This document shows, in pieces, positions 26,496-35,403 of a stretch of DNA of 64,000 nucleotides; the stretch's first letter is position 1, and each line of letters opens with the position of its first letter. Under the pieces are notes generated by a model. The model searched no databases, was not told where the DNA came from, and worked only from the letters and a program-made list of their open reading frames with translations. The position numbers and the translations under genes are program-made. This DNA is from Sphingomonas bisphenolicum (GTDB taxonomy: Bacteria; Pseudomonadota; Alphaproteobacteria; Sphingomonadales; Sphingomonadaceae), in NCBI RefSeq assembly GCF_024349785.1, contig NZ_AP018818.1:685001-749000 (forward strand), given 5' to 3'.

Positions 26496-28625
26496 ATGCG
26501 GGTCGCGATTGCGCTGCTGTTGGGAACGAGTCTGGCCCTGTCGGCCTGTGGCAAGGGCACGAGCCAGGACGTTACTGCCCCTGCCTCCACAGGCGGCGTG
26601 GACGCCGCCCGGATTATCGCCGCCAAGCCCGCCGAATGGCTGTCGACCGGCCGGACCTATGACGAGCAGCGCTTCAGCCCGCTGTCCGCGATCAATCAGG
26701 ACACGGTCGGCAAACTGGGCCTCGCCTGGTCGGCCGACATGGACACCAATCGAGGGCAGGAAGCGACGCCGCTCTTCATCGACGGCACGCTCTATGTCTC
26801 GACCGCCTGGAGCATGGTGAAGGCCTATGATGCGCGCAGCGGCAAGCTGCTCTGGTCCTATGATCCGGAAGTGCCGCGCGACACTTTGGTCAAGGCCTGC
26901 TGCGACGCGGTCAATCGCGGCGTGGCGGCATGGGGCGACAAGATTTTCGTCGGCACGCTCGACGGCCGGCTGATCGCTGTCGATCGCAAGAGCGGCAAGC
27001 CGGTCTGGAGCAAAGTCACGCTCGACCAGACGAAGAATTACACCATCACCGGCGCGCCGCGCGTGGTGAACGGCATGGTCGTCATCGGCAATGGCGGCGC
27101 GGAATTCGGCGCGCGCGGCTATGTCGCCGCCTATGACGCCGACACCGGCATCGAAAAGTGGAAATTCTACACCGTCCCGGCCCAGCCCGGCACGGAAAAG
27201 GAGCCGGATTACCTCAAGAAAGCCGCCGCGACATGGTATGGCGAGTGGTGGAAGCAGGGCGGCGGCGGCACCGTGTGGGACGCCATGGCCTATGACCCGG
27301 AGCTAGACCTTCTCTATATCGGCGTCGGCAACGGATCGCCCTGGAACCAGGCCTATCGGTCCGATGGCAAGGGCGACAATCTCTATCTGTCCTCGATCGT
27401 CGCGGTTCATGCCAAGACGGGCGAATATGCCTGGCATTATCAGACCACGCCCGGCGACAGTTGGGATTTCACCGCCACCCAGCATATCATGCTGGCCGAC
27501 ATGGAGATGGGCGGGCAGAAGAAGAAAGTGCTGATGCAGGCGCCCAAGAACGGCTTCTTCTATATGCTGGATCGCACCAACGGGAAGCTGCTGTCGGCGA
27601 AGAATTTCGTGCCGGTCAACTGGGCCAGCGGCATCGACATGAAGACCGGGCGCCCGATCGAAAACCCGGAAGCGCGCTATTACAAGACCGGCAAACCCTT
27701 CATCGGATCGCCCGGTGCGACCGGCGCGCATAGCTGGCACCCGATGGCCTTCGATCCCAAGAGCCAGACCGTCTTCATCCCCGCCAACCTCGCCGCCTTC
27801 CCCTATATCCCGGAAAAGGGATGGAAGGCGAACAAGCTGGGCTTCAATGTCGGCGTCGATATCGCGGCCGCCGCCATGCCCGCCGACAAGGCGGTGCGGG
27901 ATGCCGCGATGAAGGCGACTACTGGCGCGCTCATTGCCTGGGATCCGGTCGCTCAGAAGGAAAAATGGCGCGTCTCCTACAAGGGGCCGTGGAATGGCGG
28001 CCTGCTCGCGACCGGCGGCGATCTGGTGTTTCAGGGGACGGCGACCGGTGACTTCAATGCTTACGCCACCAAGGATGGCCGCAAGCTTTGGTCCTTCCCG
28101 GCGCAGACCGGCATCGTCGCAGCCCCCATCAGCTATGAACTGGACGGGCAGCAATATGTGGCGGTGATGGCCGGCTGGGGCGGCGTCTGGGCGCTGGCGC
28201 CCGGTATCCTGTCCGACAAGAGCGGGCCCAGCCGGAACATCAGCCGGCTATTGGTATTCAAGCTGGACGGCAAGGGCGCCCTGCCCGCACCGCCGCCCCA
28301 TTCGGCGATGCCGCTCGACCCGCCGCCCTCCACCGCCAGCGCAGCGGACATAGCGGCCGGCGGCGCGCGTTTCGGCCGCTATTGCAGCACCTGCCATGGC
28401 GACGCCGCAGTTGGCGGCACCATCGTCCCCGACCTGCGCCGCAGCGCCGCGCTGAACGACAAGGCGACCTGGCAGATGATCGTACATGACGGTGCGCTCA
28501 AGGATAATGGCATGGTCAGCTTCGCATCGATCTTCTCCGCCAAGGAGATCGAAGATATCCGCGCTTATGTCATCCACCGCGCCAATGAGGACAAGACACT
28601 GGAAAGCAAGCCCAATGCCCGTTGA
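26496..28625 (+). CDS. PQQ-dependent quinohaemoprotein alcohol dehydrogenase, copy 1 (lipoprotein)
   Basis: A 709-residue enzyme with a lipoprotein signal peptide and lipobox LSAC, so the mature protein is probably anchored in the periplasm. An eight-bladed PQQ propeller (about 40-600) carries the vicinal disulfide CC at 135-136, repeated tryptophan-docking segments and the active-site region GDSWDFTATQ. A C-terminal cytochrome c domain follows, with C630-x2-C633-H634. It would oxidise an alcohol and pass electrons to haem c and then to the respiratory chain. The ATG at 26496 (with AGGAAGAGG upstream) is chosen because the signal peptide starts there. The downstream amidohydrolase overlaps it by 11 bases. 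Confidence 0.9.
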   Translation: MRVAIALLLGTSLALSACGKGTSQDVTAPASTGGVDAARIIAAKPAEWLSTGRTYDEQRFSPLSAINQDTVGKLGLAWSADMDTNRGQEATPLFIDGTLYVSTAWSMVKAYDARSGKLLWSYDPEVPRDTLVKACCDAVNRGVAAWGDKIFVGTLDGRLIAVDRKSGKPVWSKVTLDQTKNYTITGAPRVVNGMVVIGNGGAEFGARGYVAAYDADTGIEKWKFYTVPAQPGTEKEPDYLKKAAATWYGEWWKQGGGGTVWDAMAYDPELDLLYIGVGNGSPWNQAYRSDGKGDNLYLSSIVAVHAKTGEYAWHYQTTPGDSWDFTATQHIMLADMEMGGQKKKVLMQAPKNGFFYMLDRTNGKLLSAKNFVPVNWASGIDMKTGRPIENPEARYYKTGKPFIGSPGATGAHSWHPMAFDPKSQTVFIPANLAAFPYIPEKGWKANKLGFNVGVDIAAAAMPADKAVRDAAMKATTGALIAWDPVAQKEKWRVSYKGPWNGGLLATGGDLVFQGTATGDFNAYATKDGRKLWSFPAQTGIVAAPISYELDGQQYVAVMAGWGGVWALAPGILSDKSGPSRNISRLLVFKLDGKGALPAPPPHSAMPLDPPPSTASAADIAAGGARFGRYCSTCHGDAAVGGTIVPDLRRSAALNDKATWQMIVHDGALKDNGMVSFASIFSAKEIEDIRAYVIHRANEDKTLESKPNAR

Positions 28626-29484
28626 TCCGACGAAGGTTATCGCCATCGACGTCCATGTTCATGCCGAAGTGTCGTGCCATGATCCCGAAGACCCGGTGAT
28701 GGCCAAATATTTCGACGCGGCGTCGGCCTATTTCAAGGCGGACCGCAAGCGGCCGACCATTCCCGAAACTATCGCCTATTACCGGGCGCAGAATATCGCC
28801 TTTTGCCTGTTCACGGTCGATTGCGAGAGCGGCATCGGGGCCAAGCGGATCAGCAATTATGAGGTGGCGGAACTGGCCGCCAACGACAGCGACATCGTCA
28901 TCCCTTTCGCTTCAATCGACCCGCGCAAGGGCAAGTTCGGCGCGCGCGAGGCTCGCGACCTGGTCGAGAATTATGGGGTGAAGGGCTTCAAGTTCCACGG
29001 CATCATGCAGGACTGCCACCCGGCCGACCGGGTTGCCTATCCCATCTATGAAGTGATCGCCGAATATAAGCTGCCCGCCATCTTCCATACCGGCCATTCG
29101 GGCATGGGGACGGGCATGCGCGGCGGCGGCGGGGTGCGGCTGAAATATGGCCAGCCAATCCTGGTGGACGATGTCGCGGTGGACTTTCCCGACATGAAGA
29201 TCATCCTGGCCCATCCGAGCTGGCCCTGGACCGACGAAAGCCTGTCGATGGCCCTGCACAAGGACAATGTCTTCATGGACCTGTCCGGCTGGTCGCCCAA
29301 ATATTTCCCCAAACAGGTGATCCAGTACGCCAACACACAGTTGAAACATAAGATGCTGTTCGGCTCCGACTGGCCGTTGATCCGCCCTGAAAAATGGATC
29401 GACGCCGCGCGGGAAGCGGGCTTCCGCGACGAGGTGCTGCCGCTCATCATGAAGGAAAATGCGGTCAAGCTGCTGGGGCTGTAA
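28615..29484 (+). CDS. Amidohydrolase-family enzyme (decarboxylase/hydrolase type)
   Basis: A 289-residue amidohydrolase-2 protein: the metal motif DVHVH near the N-terminus, GFKFHG, the histidine in FHTGHSG, ILAHPSWPW, and the aspartate in FGSDWPLI. This clade includes metal-dependent aromatic decarboxylases and C-C hydrolases. It is the last gene of the operon that begins with the TonB receptor. The ATG at 28615 overlaps the dehydrogenase gene and begins directly with the conserved strand. The substrate is unknown; it is clearly different from LigW in this window. Confidence 0.85.
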   Translation: MPVDPTKVIAIDVHVHAEVSCHDPEDPVMAKYFDAASAYFKADRKRPTIPETIAYYRAQNIAFCLFTVDCESGIGAKRISNYEVAELAANDSDIVIPFASIDPRKGKFGAREARDLVENYGVKGFKFHGIMQDCHPADRVAYPIYEVIAEYKLPAIFHTGHSGMGTGMRGGGGVRLKYGQPILVDDVAVDFPDMKIILAHPSWPWTDESLSMALHKDNVFMDLSGWSPKYFPKQVIQYANTQLKHKMLFGSDWPLIRPEKWIDAAREAGFRDEVLPLIMKENAVKLLGL

Positions 29485-29659
29485 TCGGGGTCCGGCTGCC
29501 TTGGGAATAGTGAATGGATTGGATGTTTGCGAAGACTCCAAAGCATATCCCCATCGAAATTCCATTTAATTATCGACATTAGCTGTTGCGCCAATTGACA
29601 GGGCCGACGTCTTCGACGGATAAGTGAGCGGATGCTGCCAAAGCTACTCTGAAAGGGTA

Positions 29660-30445
29660 ATGATGGAACTTGATTTGAACAGCATACCGTCCGATTTCGA
29701 GGGTAGACGCCAGCATGCTCTGAATAAAATTCAGGACCACATCGAAGCTGGTGCCCATGCAGGTCGGTTTCTGGATATTGGATGTGGATCAGGCAACGGC
29801 GTCATTGCGGCATTACAGGCAGGATTCAAAACGGCAGTAGGCATAGATCGTAGTTTCACAGGATTTTCTTGGTTCAGTATTGAAGAATTCGATAAAATTT
29901 GCAAAGTCTATGATATTGATGCTGCACGATCATTGATGATCGAAGCAGATATATTCAAATGCAAGCTTCAGCCAAAGAGTTTTTCATGCGTCATGATGCT
30001 CGATAGTATTGAGCATGTTCCCAATCCTAAATCCTTTATCGATGTAGCTGCAAACTATGTCGCGCCGGGAGGTTACTTCCTTCTCGATACCTGCCCCCTA
30101 TTCTACTCCAATGTCGGACATCATTTATTTGATGACTTTGGGCCAGAAAAATTTCCATGGGCGCATCTCCGAAAGGATTTCACCAATCTTGTCGAAGAGC
30201 ATAAGGTGTCTTCTTGGAGCATGAAGTATTTTGAAGAATTGAACAAAGTTACTCATGCAGAACTTATCAGATATGTTGTCGAAGCCGGTCTTGAGATCAT
30301 AAAGGAGCATAAGCAGCTTCCAACACAAGAAACCATGGCATTATTAGAAGAAAATCGCAATTTTTTGAATTTGGAAGGTATCGACGAAGCAACATTGTTC
30401 GAAGACTGGATCTTGCTTGTTGCCCAACGCCCAGCCGATAAGTGA
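29660..30445 (+). CDS. Class I SAM-dependent methyltransferase (AT-richer islet)
   Basis: A 261-residue protein with the SAM-binding motif I FLDIGCGSGNGV near 33-44, an acidic residue ending strand 2 in VGIDRS, motif II in MMLDSIEHVPNP and motif III in YVAPGGYFLLDT. The acceptor is unknown; UbiG-like small molecules are possible. The ATG at 29660 follows GAAAGGG at good spacing. Codon use and base composition are visibly more AT-rich than any neighbour, roughly in the mid-40s percent GC by eye, and the 175-base upstream gap (29485-29659) shows the same drift. This points to recent acquisition. It is convergent with ligL. Confidence 0.8.
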   Translation: MMELDLNSIPSDFEGRRQHALNKIQDHIEAGAHAGRFLDIGCGSGNGVIAALQAGFKTAVGIDRSFTGFSWFSIEEFDKICKVYDIDAARSLMIEADIFKCKLQPKSFSCVMMLDSIEHVPNPKSFIDVAANYVAPGGYFLLDTCPLFYSNVGHHLFDDFGPEKFPWAHLRKDFTNLVEEHKVSSWSMKYFEELNKVTHAELIRYVVEAGLEIIKEHKQLPTQETMALLEENRNFLNLEGIDEATLFEDWILLVAQRPADK

Positions 30446-30556
30446 AATGAGCCAGGACTACAGGCTAAAAGGATGTTCTGCCTGACCCACCTTGCTTGGT
30501 GGGGCATATCCAATGGAGCTGGTGATAGACACCATGGCATCCACTGAAATCTCCCG

Positions 30557-30594
30557 AAAAAGCTGACCGGGCGGCCCCCTTTATCCACCCGGCC
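30557..30594 (-). terminator. Rho-independent terminator of the ligL operon
   Basis: On the minus strand a 10-base stem (30585-30594 with 30565-30574, two G-U pairs, 10-base loop) is followed by AGCTTTTTC. It lies 11 bases past the ligL stop, between convergent genes. Confidence 0.7.
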
Positions 30595-30604
30595 AGAGGC
30601 ATTT

Positions 30605-31498
30605 TCAGCTGTCGACCTTTTCCCGCTTCTCGCCGCCCGGCACGCCATGGGCGACGCGCTTTTCATAGTCGGGATCGTCTTCGGGCCGCGCGACTGCCGC
30701 CATCACCCGTCCGTGTATCTCCTCCAGCGTGCCGCGAAATTCCGGATAGGGCAGGATGTAGAGTTGGTTCGCCTCCACGCCCTTCAGCACATATTGGGCC
30801 AGAACCTCCGGCTCCATGCCGACCGCGATCACCCGTTTGAGATGCGCCATCATTTCGGGGTCTGCGCCATAATATCCGCTATTCTGCTGATGCGCCGGCC
30901 GGGTCAGCACCGCTTCATGGATATTGGTGTTGACCGCGCCGGGACACAACATCGATACGCCGATGCCATGATCGGCCAGGTCCAGCGCCAGGCATTCGCT
31001 CAGGCCCCGGATCGCCATCTTGGAGGTGCAATAGATGCCGGTCCCCTTGAGCGCGACGAAGGCGGACATCGACGCGGTGTTGACGATATGCCCGCCCTTG
31101 CCCCGCTCGATCATGCGCGGCACGAAGGTCTGGATGCCGTTGATGACCCCCTTCAGATTGACGTCCAGTTGCCAGTCCCAATCGTCATAGGTGGCGTTCT
31201 GGAGCGGGCCGAAGATCGATACCCCCGCCGTGTTGAACAGCAACTCGACCGGCCCCAGCTTCGCCTCGACATCGTCGGCGGCGCGGGCATAGGCGGCGCG
31301 GTCGGTGACATCCAGCTTTACCGCCATCACCGCAAGCTCGCGCCCCGCGAACCAGGCCATCGCCTCGTCCAGATGATCCTGCCGGATGTCGGCGATCGCC
31401 ACCTTGCATCCAGCCTGCGCGAAGACCTTTGCCTGGCCCAGCGCCACGCCCGATCCTCCGCCGGTGATGAAGGCGGTGCGCCCCGCGACCTGCGTCAT
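30605..31498 (-). CDS. ligL: Calpha-dehydrogenase for beta-aryl-ether dimers
   Basis: A 297-residue short-chain dehydrogenase. The segments TGGGSGVALGQAKVFAQAGC, ADIRQDHLDEAM, FNTAGVSIFGPLQNATYDDW and the tail YILPYPEFRGTLEEIH with AHGVPGGEK match what I recall of Sphingobium SYK-6 LigL. The catalytic Tyr-x3-Lys is YCTSK. LigL oxidises the benzylic alcohol of one enantiomer set of guaiacylglycerol-beta-guaiacyl ether to the ketone with NAD, which the etherases LigF/LigE then cleave. The gene overlaps the upstream SDR by ATGA, and LigF and LigG are encoded 5 kb away. Confidence 0.82.
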   Translation of the reverse strand: MTQVAGRTAFITGGGSGVALGQAKVFAQAGCKVAIADIRQDHLDEAMAWFAGRELAVMAVKLDVTDRAAYARAADDVEAKLGPVELLFNTAGVSIFGPLQNATYDDWDWQLDVNLKGVINGIQTFVPRMIERGKGGHIVNTASMSAFVALKGTGIYCTSKMAIRGLSECLALDLADHGIGVSMLCPGAVNTNIHEAVLTRPAHQQNSGYYGADPEMMAHLKRVIAVGMEPEVLAQYVLKGVEANQLYILPYPEFRGTLEEIHGRVMAAVARPEDDPDYEKRVAHGVPGGEKREKVDS

Positions 31499-32430
31499 GC
31501 CGCCAGTTCCCTCGCCTTGCGCCGCGCCAACTGATCGTCGAACACCGGATTGCCGAGCAGGAAGCCGATTTCCTTCGCCCGGTCCTGATTGATCGTCTCA
31601 TCGGGGAAGGACGCCAGGATCGCGTCGAAGCGCGTCCGCATTCCGGCGGCGAATTCGGGGTGGGTCAGGATGTAGAGGTCGTTGGCACGGATGCCGGCCA
31701 GTACCCGTTCGCCAACCTCGTCCGCGCTCATCCAAAGCGGCGACACGGGCCGCTTTTCCAGTTCCTCCTCGCGCTTGCGATAGCCGCTATCCTCGCGATA
31801 TTCGGCGGGACGCAGTTCGCCGCTATGCGCGATATTGCTCTGCACCGGGCCGGGCATGAAGGCGGAGACGCCGATATTCTCCGCCGCCAGTTCGCCGCGA
31901 ATGGCCTCGGAAATGCCCAGTACGGCCGCCTTGGCCGCGGTGTAGATGGCCGAATAGCCGATCGGGATCAGCGCCGATTGGGACGATGTGGTGACGATCT
32001 GCCCGCCCTCGCCATGCGCCTTGATGCGCGGCAGGATCGTGACCAGACCGTTGATGACCCCGCCCAGATTGACGCCCATGCCCCAGTCCCAATCGTCGAA
32101 ACGCGCGTCCAGCACCGGCCCCATCACGCCCACGCCGGCATTGCCGATCAGGATGTGAATCTTGCCGAAGCGCGCCTCCGCCGCATCGGCGGCGCGGGCG
32201 AAACCGGCACGGTCGGTGACGTCCAGTTGCACGGTTTCCACCTGTCCATCGGCGGCCAGATCGGCCTTCGCCTGCGCCAGGGCGTCCTCGCGAATGTCCG
32301 CGATCACGACATTGGCGCCGGCCCGCACCAACGCGCGGGCTATCCCTAGACCAATGCCGTTCGCGCCGCCGGTGATGAAGGCCGTGCGGCCGCTGACGTC
32401 GCCCATGGGCGATGCTGCTGTCTGTGTCAT
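31495..32430 (-). CDS. SDR-family dehydrogenase, second Calpha-dehydrogenase-like paralogue
   Basis: A 311-residue short-chain dehydrogenase with TGGANGIGLGIARAL, ADIRED, GNAGVGVMGPV and YTAAK. The long C-terminal part (VQSNIAHSGELRPAEYR, YILTHPEF) resembles the LigD/LigN/LigO class. It probably acts on another stereoisomer of a beta-aryl-ether alcohol or a related dimer (inference). The start at 32430 follows GGGAGAGG on the minus strand. It lies between the BKACE gene (16-base gap) and ligL (ATGA overlap), so all three form one transcription unit. Confidence 0.85.
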   Translation of the reverse strand: MTQTAASPMGDVSGRTAFITGGANGIGLGIARALVRAGANVVIADIREDALAQAKADLAADGQVETVQLDVTDRAGFARAADAAEARFGKIHILIGNAGVGVMGPVLDARFDDWDWGMGVNLGGVINGLVTILPRIKAHGEGGQIVTTSSQSALIPIGYSAIYTAAKAAVLGISEAIRGELAAENIGVSAFMPGPVQSNIAHSGELRPAEYREDSGYRKREEELEKRPVSPLWMSADEVGERVLAGIRANDLYILTHPEFAAGMRTRFDAILASFPDETINQDRAKEIGFLLGNPVFDDQLARRKARELAA

Positions 32431-32444
32431 ATCGATCCTCTCCC

Positions 32445-33320
32445 TTATTGTTTCAGGCCCAGCATCGCCCGCGCTTCGCCGGCACTGGCGACATCCGCGC
32501 CGATGCGTTCGATGATTTCGACGCCCCAGCGCACCAGGTCGGCATTGTCCTGCGCCATCCTGCCCTTGCGCAGGTAGATCGTATCCTCGAATCCCACGCG
32601 GATATTGCCGCCCAGCAGCGCGGACTGCGCCGCCATGGGGAAGCTGTGACGGCTGACGCCAAAGCCGGTGAACTGCGCGCCGCGCGGAATCTGGTTCCTG
32701 GAATAGAGCATCGCCTCGGTGGTCGCGGGCAGGCCATATTTGGTGCCCAGAACGAAGGTGAAGGGCACATTCTTGGGAATGGCGCCCTTGGCCATCAGAT
32801 CGTCGGCGAAGACGAAGTCGCCCGCCTCGAAACATTCGATCTCCGGCAGCACCCCGGCGTCCTGGATCATATGCCCCATCTTGGTGATCATGGGGTCGAG
32901 GTTGATCGCCACCCCACCCCATAGCTGCATCGTGCAGATGTCGAGCGTGCACATATCGGGCTTGAGATCGAGAATATGTTCCAGCCGCCGTTCGGCGGTG
33001 AACATCAAGGTGCCGGGGCCGCAGACGGCGGGATCTTCATCCCCCTGCATCCAGGTACAGCCCGGCCCGGTGGTGACGTTCAGGATCACTTCGTTGTTTT
33101 TGGCGCGGATCAGGCCGACGACCTCGCGATAATCGTCCAGCGCCTGTGACGGGTCGCCAGTCTCGCGATCCCGCACATGCAGATGGATGATCGCCGCGCC
33201 CGCCTCCGCCGCCGCCAGCGCTTCGGCCGCGACATGATCGGGGCGGAAGGGGAAATTGGGGTGCGCCGGCATCGGCGAACTCCCGGTCACCGCGCAGGTC
33301 ACAAATAGCTTGCCAGCCAA
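32445..33320 (-). CDS. BKACE (beta-keto acid cleavage enzyme, DUF849), VceA-like candidate
   Basis: A 291-residue TIM-barrel enzyme: the N-terminal strand KLFVTCAVTGSSPMP, the zinc ligands in IIHLHVRD, NVTTGPG, and the C-terminal GGNIRVGFEDTIYLRKG are the BKACE hallmarks. These enzymes move the acyl part of a beta-keto acid to CoA with acetyl-CoA, giving acetoacetate. Vanilloyl acetic acid, the oxidised end product of the LigL-LigF-LigG pathway, is a beta-keto acid. Making vanilloyl-CoA from it would fit this gene's position in the ligL operon (inference). It begins with the rare codon TTG, supported by AGGAG at good spacing, so its translation may be limited. Confidence 0.85.
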   Translation of the reverse strand: MAGKLFVTCAVTGSSPMPAHPNFPFRPDHVAAEALAAAEAGAAIIHLHVRDRETGDPSQALDDYREVVGLIRAKNNEVILNVTTGPGCTWMQGDEDPAVCGPGTLMFTAERRLEHILDLKPDMCTLDICTMQLWGGVAINLDPMITKMGHMIQDAGVLPEIECFEAGDFVFADDLMAKGAIPKNVPFTFVLGTKYGLPATTEAMLYSRNQIPRGAQFTGFGVSRHSFPMAAQSALLGGNIRVGFEDTIYLRKGRMAQDNADLVRWGVEIIERIGADVASAGEARAMLGLKQ

Positions 33321-33439
33321 TCTTACTCTCCTGTCCAGTCTCGGCTATGCTGCCGATCGCAGACCACAGGGTCTTGCAGAGGCGACGGCCCGCAAGAAGG
33401 CCGGTGGATGTCCCATTATTGCGAGTAACTGGATAAGGC

Positions 33440-34273
33440 ATGGCACAAAGGGAAGAATTGTCGCGGTTCCTGAAAGCCGCGCGGGCGAAGCTGGCCCCGG
33501 TCGAAGTCGGCCTGCCCGCCGGCGAACGCCGCCGCACCCGCGGCCTGCGGCGCGAGGAGGTGGCGACGCTCGCGGGGATGAGCGTGACCTGGTACACATG
33601 GTTCGAGCAAGGGCGGGAAGTCCAGCTATCCGCGCCGATGCTGGAACGATTGAGCCGCACCCTGCGCCTGAGCGCCAACGAGCGCGAATTCCTCTTTGCC
33701 CTGGCCCAGCATCGTCCGCCGCCATTGGCGCGCCGGCCCGACGAAACGATCCATGCCGGCACCCAGCATCTGATGGATGCCTTGTCGATCCCGGCGCTGG
33801 TGATCGTGGAGGACTGGACGGTGATCGGCTGGAACCGGCTCGTCGGTCGGGCTTTTCGCGATTACAGCAAATTGCCGCGGGAGGAGCGCAACCTGTTCCG
33901 CATCCTGATGCTGAACCCGCGCTACCGCGCCGACCCGGAGAAATTCCAGGACATGTGCCGCCGGCTGATCGCCCGTTTCAAATGGGACTATAGCCGCACC
34001 GCCCAGCCGGAAGTGTTCGAAGGCATCATCGCCGACATGATGGACCAGTCCGAATTTTTCCAGCTTTATTGGCAGGAATCGGAAATCATGGCGCATTTCG
34101 AGGACACGAACATCGCCGACATGCCCGGTGTGGGTGAAATCATGTTCCGCCACACCAGCTATGCGATCGAGGAAGCGCCGGGCCAGCGCCTGCTGCTGTT
34201 CGCGCCGCTGGACGATGTCAGCGCCGCGCGCCTCGCCAAGCTGGTGGCGGAGACAGAGAGCGTCGCTGCCTGA
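33440..34273 (+). CDS. XRE-family regulator with MmyB-like ligand-binding domain
   Basis: A 277-residue protein with an N-terminal helix-turn-helix (about 8-80: RRTRGLRREEVATLAGMSVTWYTWFEQGR) and a C-terminal MmyB-like domain (about 105-270: LVIVEDWTVIGWNRL, NLFRILMLNPRYR, FRHTSYAIEEAPGQRLLLFAPLDD). Proteins of this type bind a small hydrophobic ligand and regulate nearby genes, often ones for short-chain dehydrogenases. It is divergent from the BKACE-SDR-ligL operon across a 119-base gap, so that operon is its most likely target. I found no clear operator in the gap. Confidence 0.88.
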   Translation: MAQREELSRFLKAARAKLAPVEVGLPAGERRRTRGLRREEVATLAGMSVTWYTWFEQGREVQLSAPMLERLSRTLRLSANEREFLFALAQHRPPPLARRPDETIHAGTQHLMDALSIPALVIVEDWTVIGWNRLVGRAFRDYSKLPREERNLFRILMLNPRYRADPEKFQDMCRRLIARFKWDYSRTAQPEVFEGIIADMMDQSEFFQLYWQESEIMAHFEDTNIADMPGVGEIMFRHTSYAIEEAPGQRLLLFAPLDDVSAARLAKLVAETESVAA

Positions 34274-34285
34274 CAGGCGACGCTC
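34258..34285. terminator. Bidirectional hairpin between convergent genes
   Basis: Nine-base perfect arms (34258-34266 and 34277-34285) with a 10-base loop overlap the last codons of the XRE gene and the stop of the small gene on the other strand. Confidence 0.6.
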
Positions 34286-34547
34286 AGTTGGTCTCGCGCT
34301 TCAGTCGATCGGCCAGCGCCGCAATCTCATCCGGCTCCAGCAGCCAGGTGCGCGTCTTGCGCCCCTCGCGGTGGACGGGCTGGGTCAGCAGCACGCGCGC
34401 CTGCGCCTTCGCTTCGGGCTTATAGAGGCCATAATGGACGGCGCAGTCGCGTATCGTGCCGATCAGCGGCGGCTTGCCGTCCAGATCGATCATGGTCGCG
34501 GGCTGATCCCAGGGGATGGCGGCGACGCCGGGATATTTCTGTTCCAT
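34284..34547 (-). CDS. Small hypothetical protein
   Basis: An 87-residue protein (MEQKYPGVAAIPWDQPATM...) with no recognisable domain; it ends with a charged segment EPDEIAALADRLKRE. A longer version beginning with TTG at 34583 is open, but that version would run through the hairpin at 34548-34575. Because the hairpin abuts the ATG, neither start has a good Shine-Dalgarno. The protein-like composition and the codon use favour a real gene. Confidence 0.55.
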   Translation of the reverse strand: MEQKYPGVAAIPWDQPATMIDLDGKPPLIGTIRDCAVHYGLYKPEAKAQARVLLTQPVHREGRKTRTWLLEPDEIAALADRLKRETN

Positions 34548-34575
34548 GGCGCCGGGGACACCACGCCCCGGCGCC
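34548..34575 (-). terminator. Ten-base perfect hairpin after the DUF4197 gene
   Basis: Arms at 34548-34557 and 34566-34575 with an 8-base loop. It lies 24 bases past the DUF4197 stop and directly touches the start codon of the small downstream gene, where it could also block ribosome access. Confidence 0.6.
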
Positions 34576-34598
34576 GAAATCAAGACCTAAGCCAAAAA

Positions 34599-35270
34599 CT
34601 ATCGCAGCAAGGCCATCAGGATCGGGTCGCGCGTGGCGCCCGGATCGCGGCGAATCTCCGCCTCCTCGCGCCCGATCGCGCGGAATATCGCGTCGCCGAT
34701 CTGGCCGGAGACGTTGTCGGCCAGCGCCGCATAATCCCGGCCGCCGCTGGCGGAAAGCGCGGCAGACAGCATTTCGAACATGTCCGACCGCAACGCGCGC
34801 GACGCGCCGGGTAGCAACGCCTCGACCACCGAGCCGCGCGCTTCCCGCGCCAGCAGGTCCGTCGCTGCCGTCGGTCCGCCGCGCAGCACCGACACGGCGT
34901 CAGCCAGCGTCATGCGCTGCACCGCGTCCATCACGATCGGGGTCGCATTATCGGCCAAGTCGACCGCGACATCATTGAGCGATCGCGCAACCTGATTGCG
35001 CACCGCATTGGTGCGCAGCAGTGCAGACAGCACCGCGCCGCCTTTGCCGCCGCTCAGGTCGGGCGGGACGATGCGCGTCAACTGGTCGTCATAGAAGCCG
35101 CCCGGTTCGGTCAGCCGGGCAAAGGCCCGCTCGCTTGACAGTTGGAGCAGGCGGCGCACGGCATCCTCAACCGTATAGCGGCCCATCGGCGTGGCGCAGG
35201 CGGCCAGCGGCAACAGCGCCAATGCCGCGATCAGGCTGCGCCTGTCGGAAAGGCCGAATGATTGCTCCAT
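34599..35270 (-). CDS. DUF4197 lipoprotein
   Basis: A 223-residue protein with a lipoprotein-type signal (ALALLPLAACATP) and the DUF4197 pattern: VEDAVRRLLQLSSERAF, FYDDQLTRIVPP, and the C-terminal GRDYAALADNVSGQIGDAIFRAIGREEAEIRRDP. This is a conserved cell-envelope protein of unknown role. It is not obviously linked to aromatic catabolism and may be part of the ancestral chromosome between catabolic blocks. Confidence 0.82.
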   Translation of the reverse strand: MEQSFGLSDRRSLIAALALLPLAACATPMGRYTVEDAVRRLLQLSSERAFARLTEPGGFYDDQLTRIVPPDLSGGKGGAVLSALLRTNAVRNQVARSLNDVAVDLADNATPIVMDAVQRMTLADAVSVLRGGPTAATDLLAREARGSVVEALLPGASRALRSDMFEMLSAALSASGGRDYAALADNVSGQIGDAIFRAIGREEAEIRRDPGATRDPILMALLR

Positions 35271-35350
35271 GACGCATCTCCCTTTTTTGCAGGGGACGCT
35301 ATGGCGTGGTCAGGCTTGCCGGGCGCTGAACGTGGATAAGGCCATAATCT

Positions 35351-35377
35351 CCGTTCGCTTCGAGCGTGTCGAGAAGC
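35351..35377. repeat. Half copy of a REP-like element
   Basis: CCGTTCGCTTCGAGCGTGTC and the next GAGAAGC match the left arm of the elements at 40653 and 63341. No matching right arm lies nearby. It is the main feature of the gap 35271-35403. Confidence 0.6.
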
Positions 35378-35403
35378 GGCTGGCACTGCACGAGCGTTTG
35401 TTG

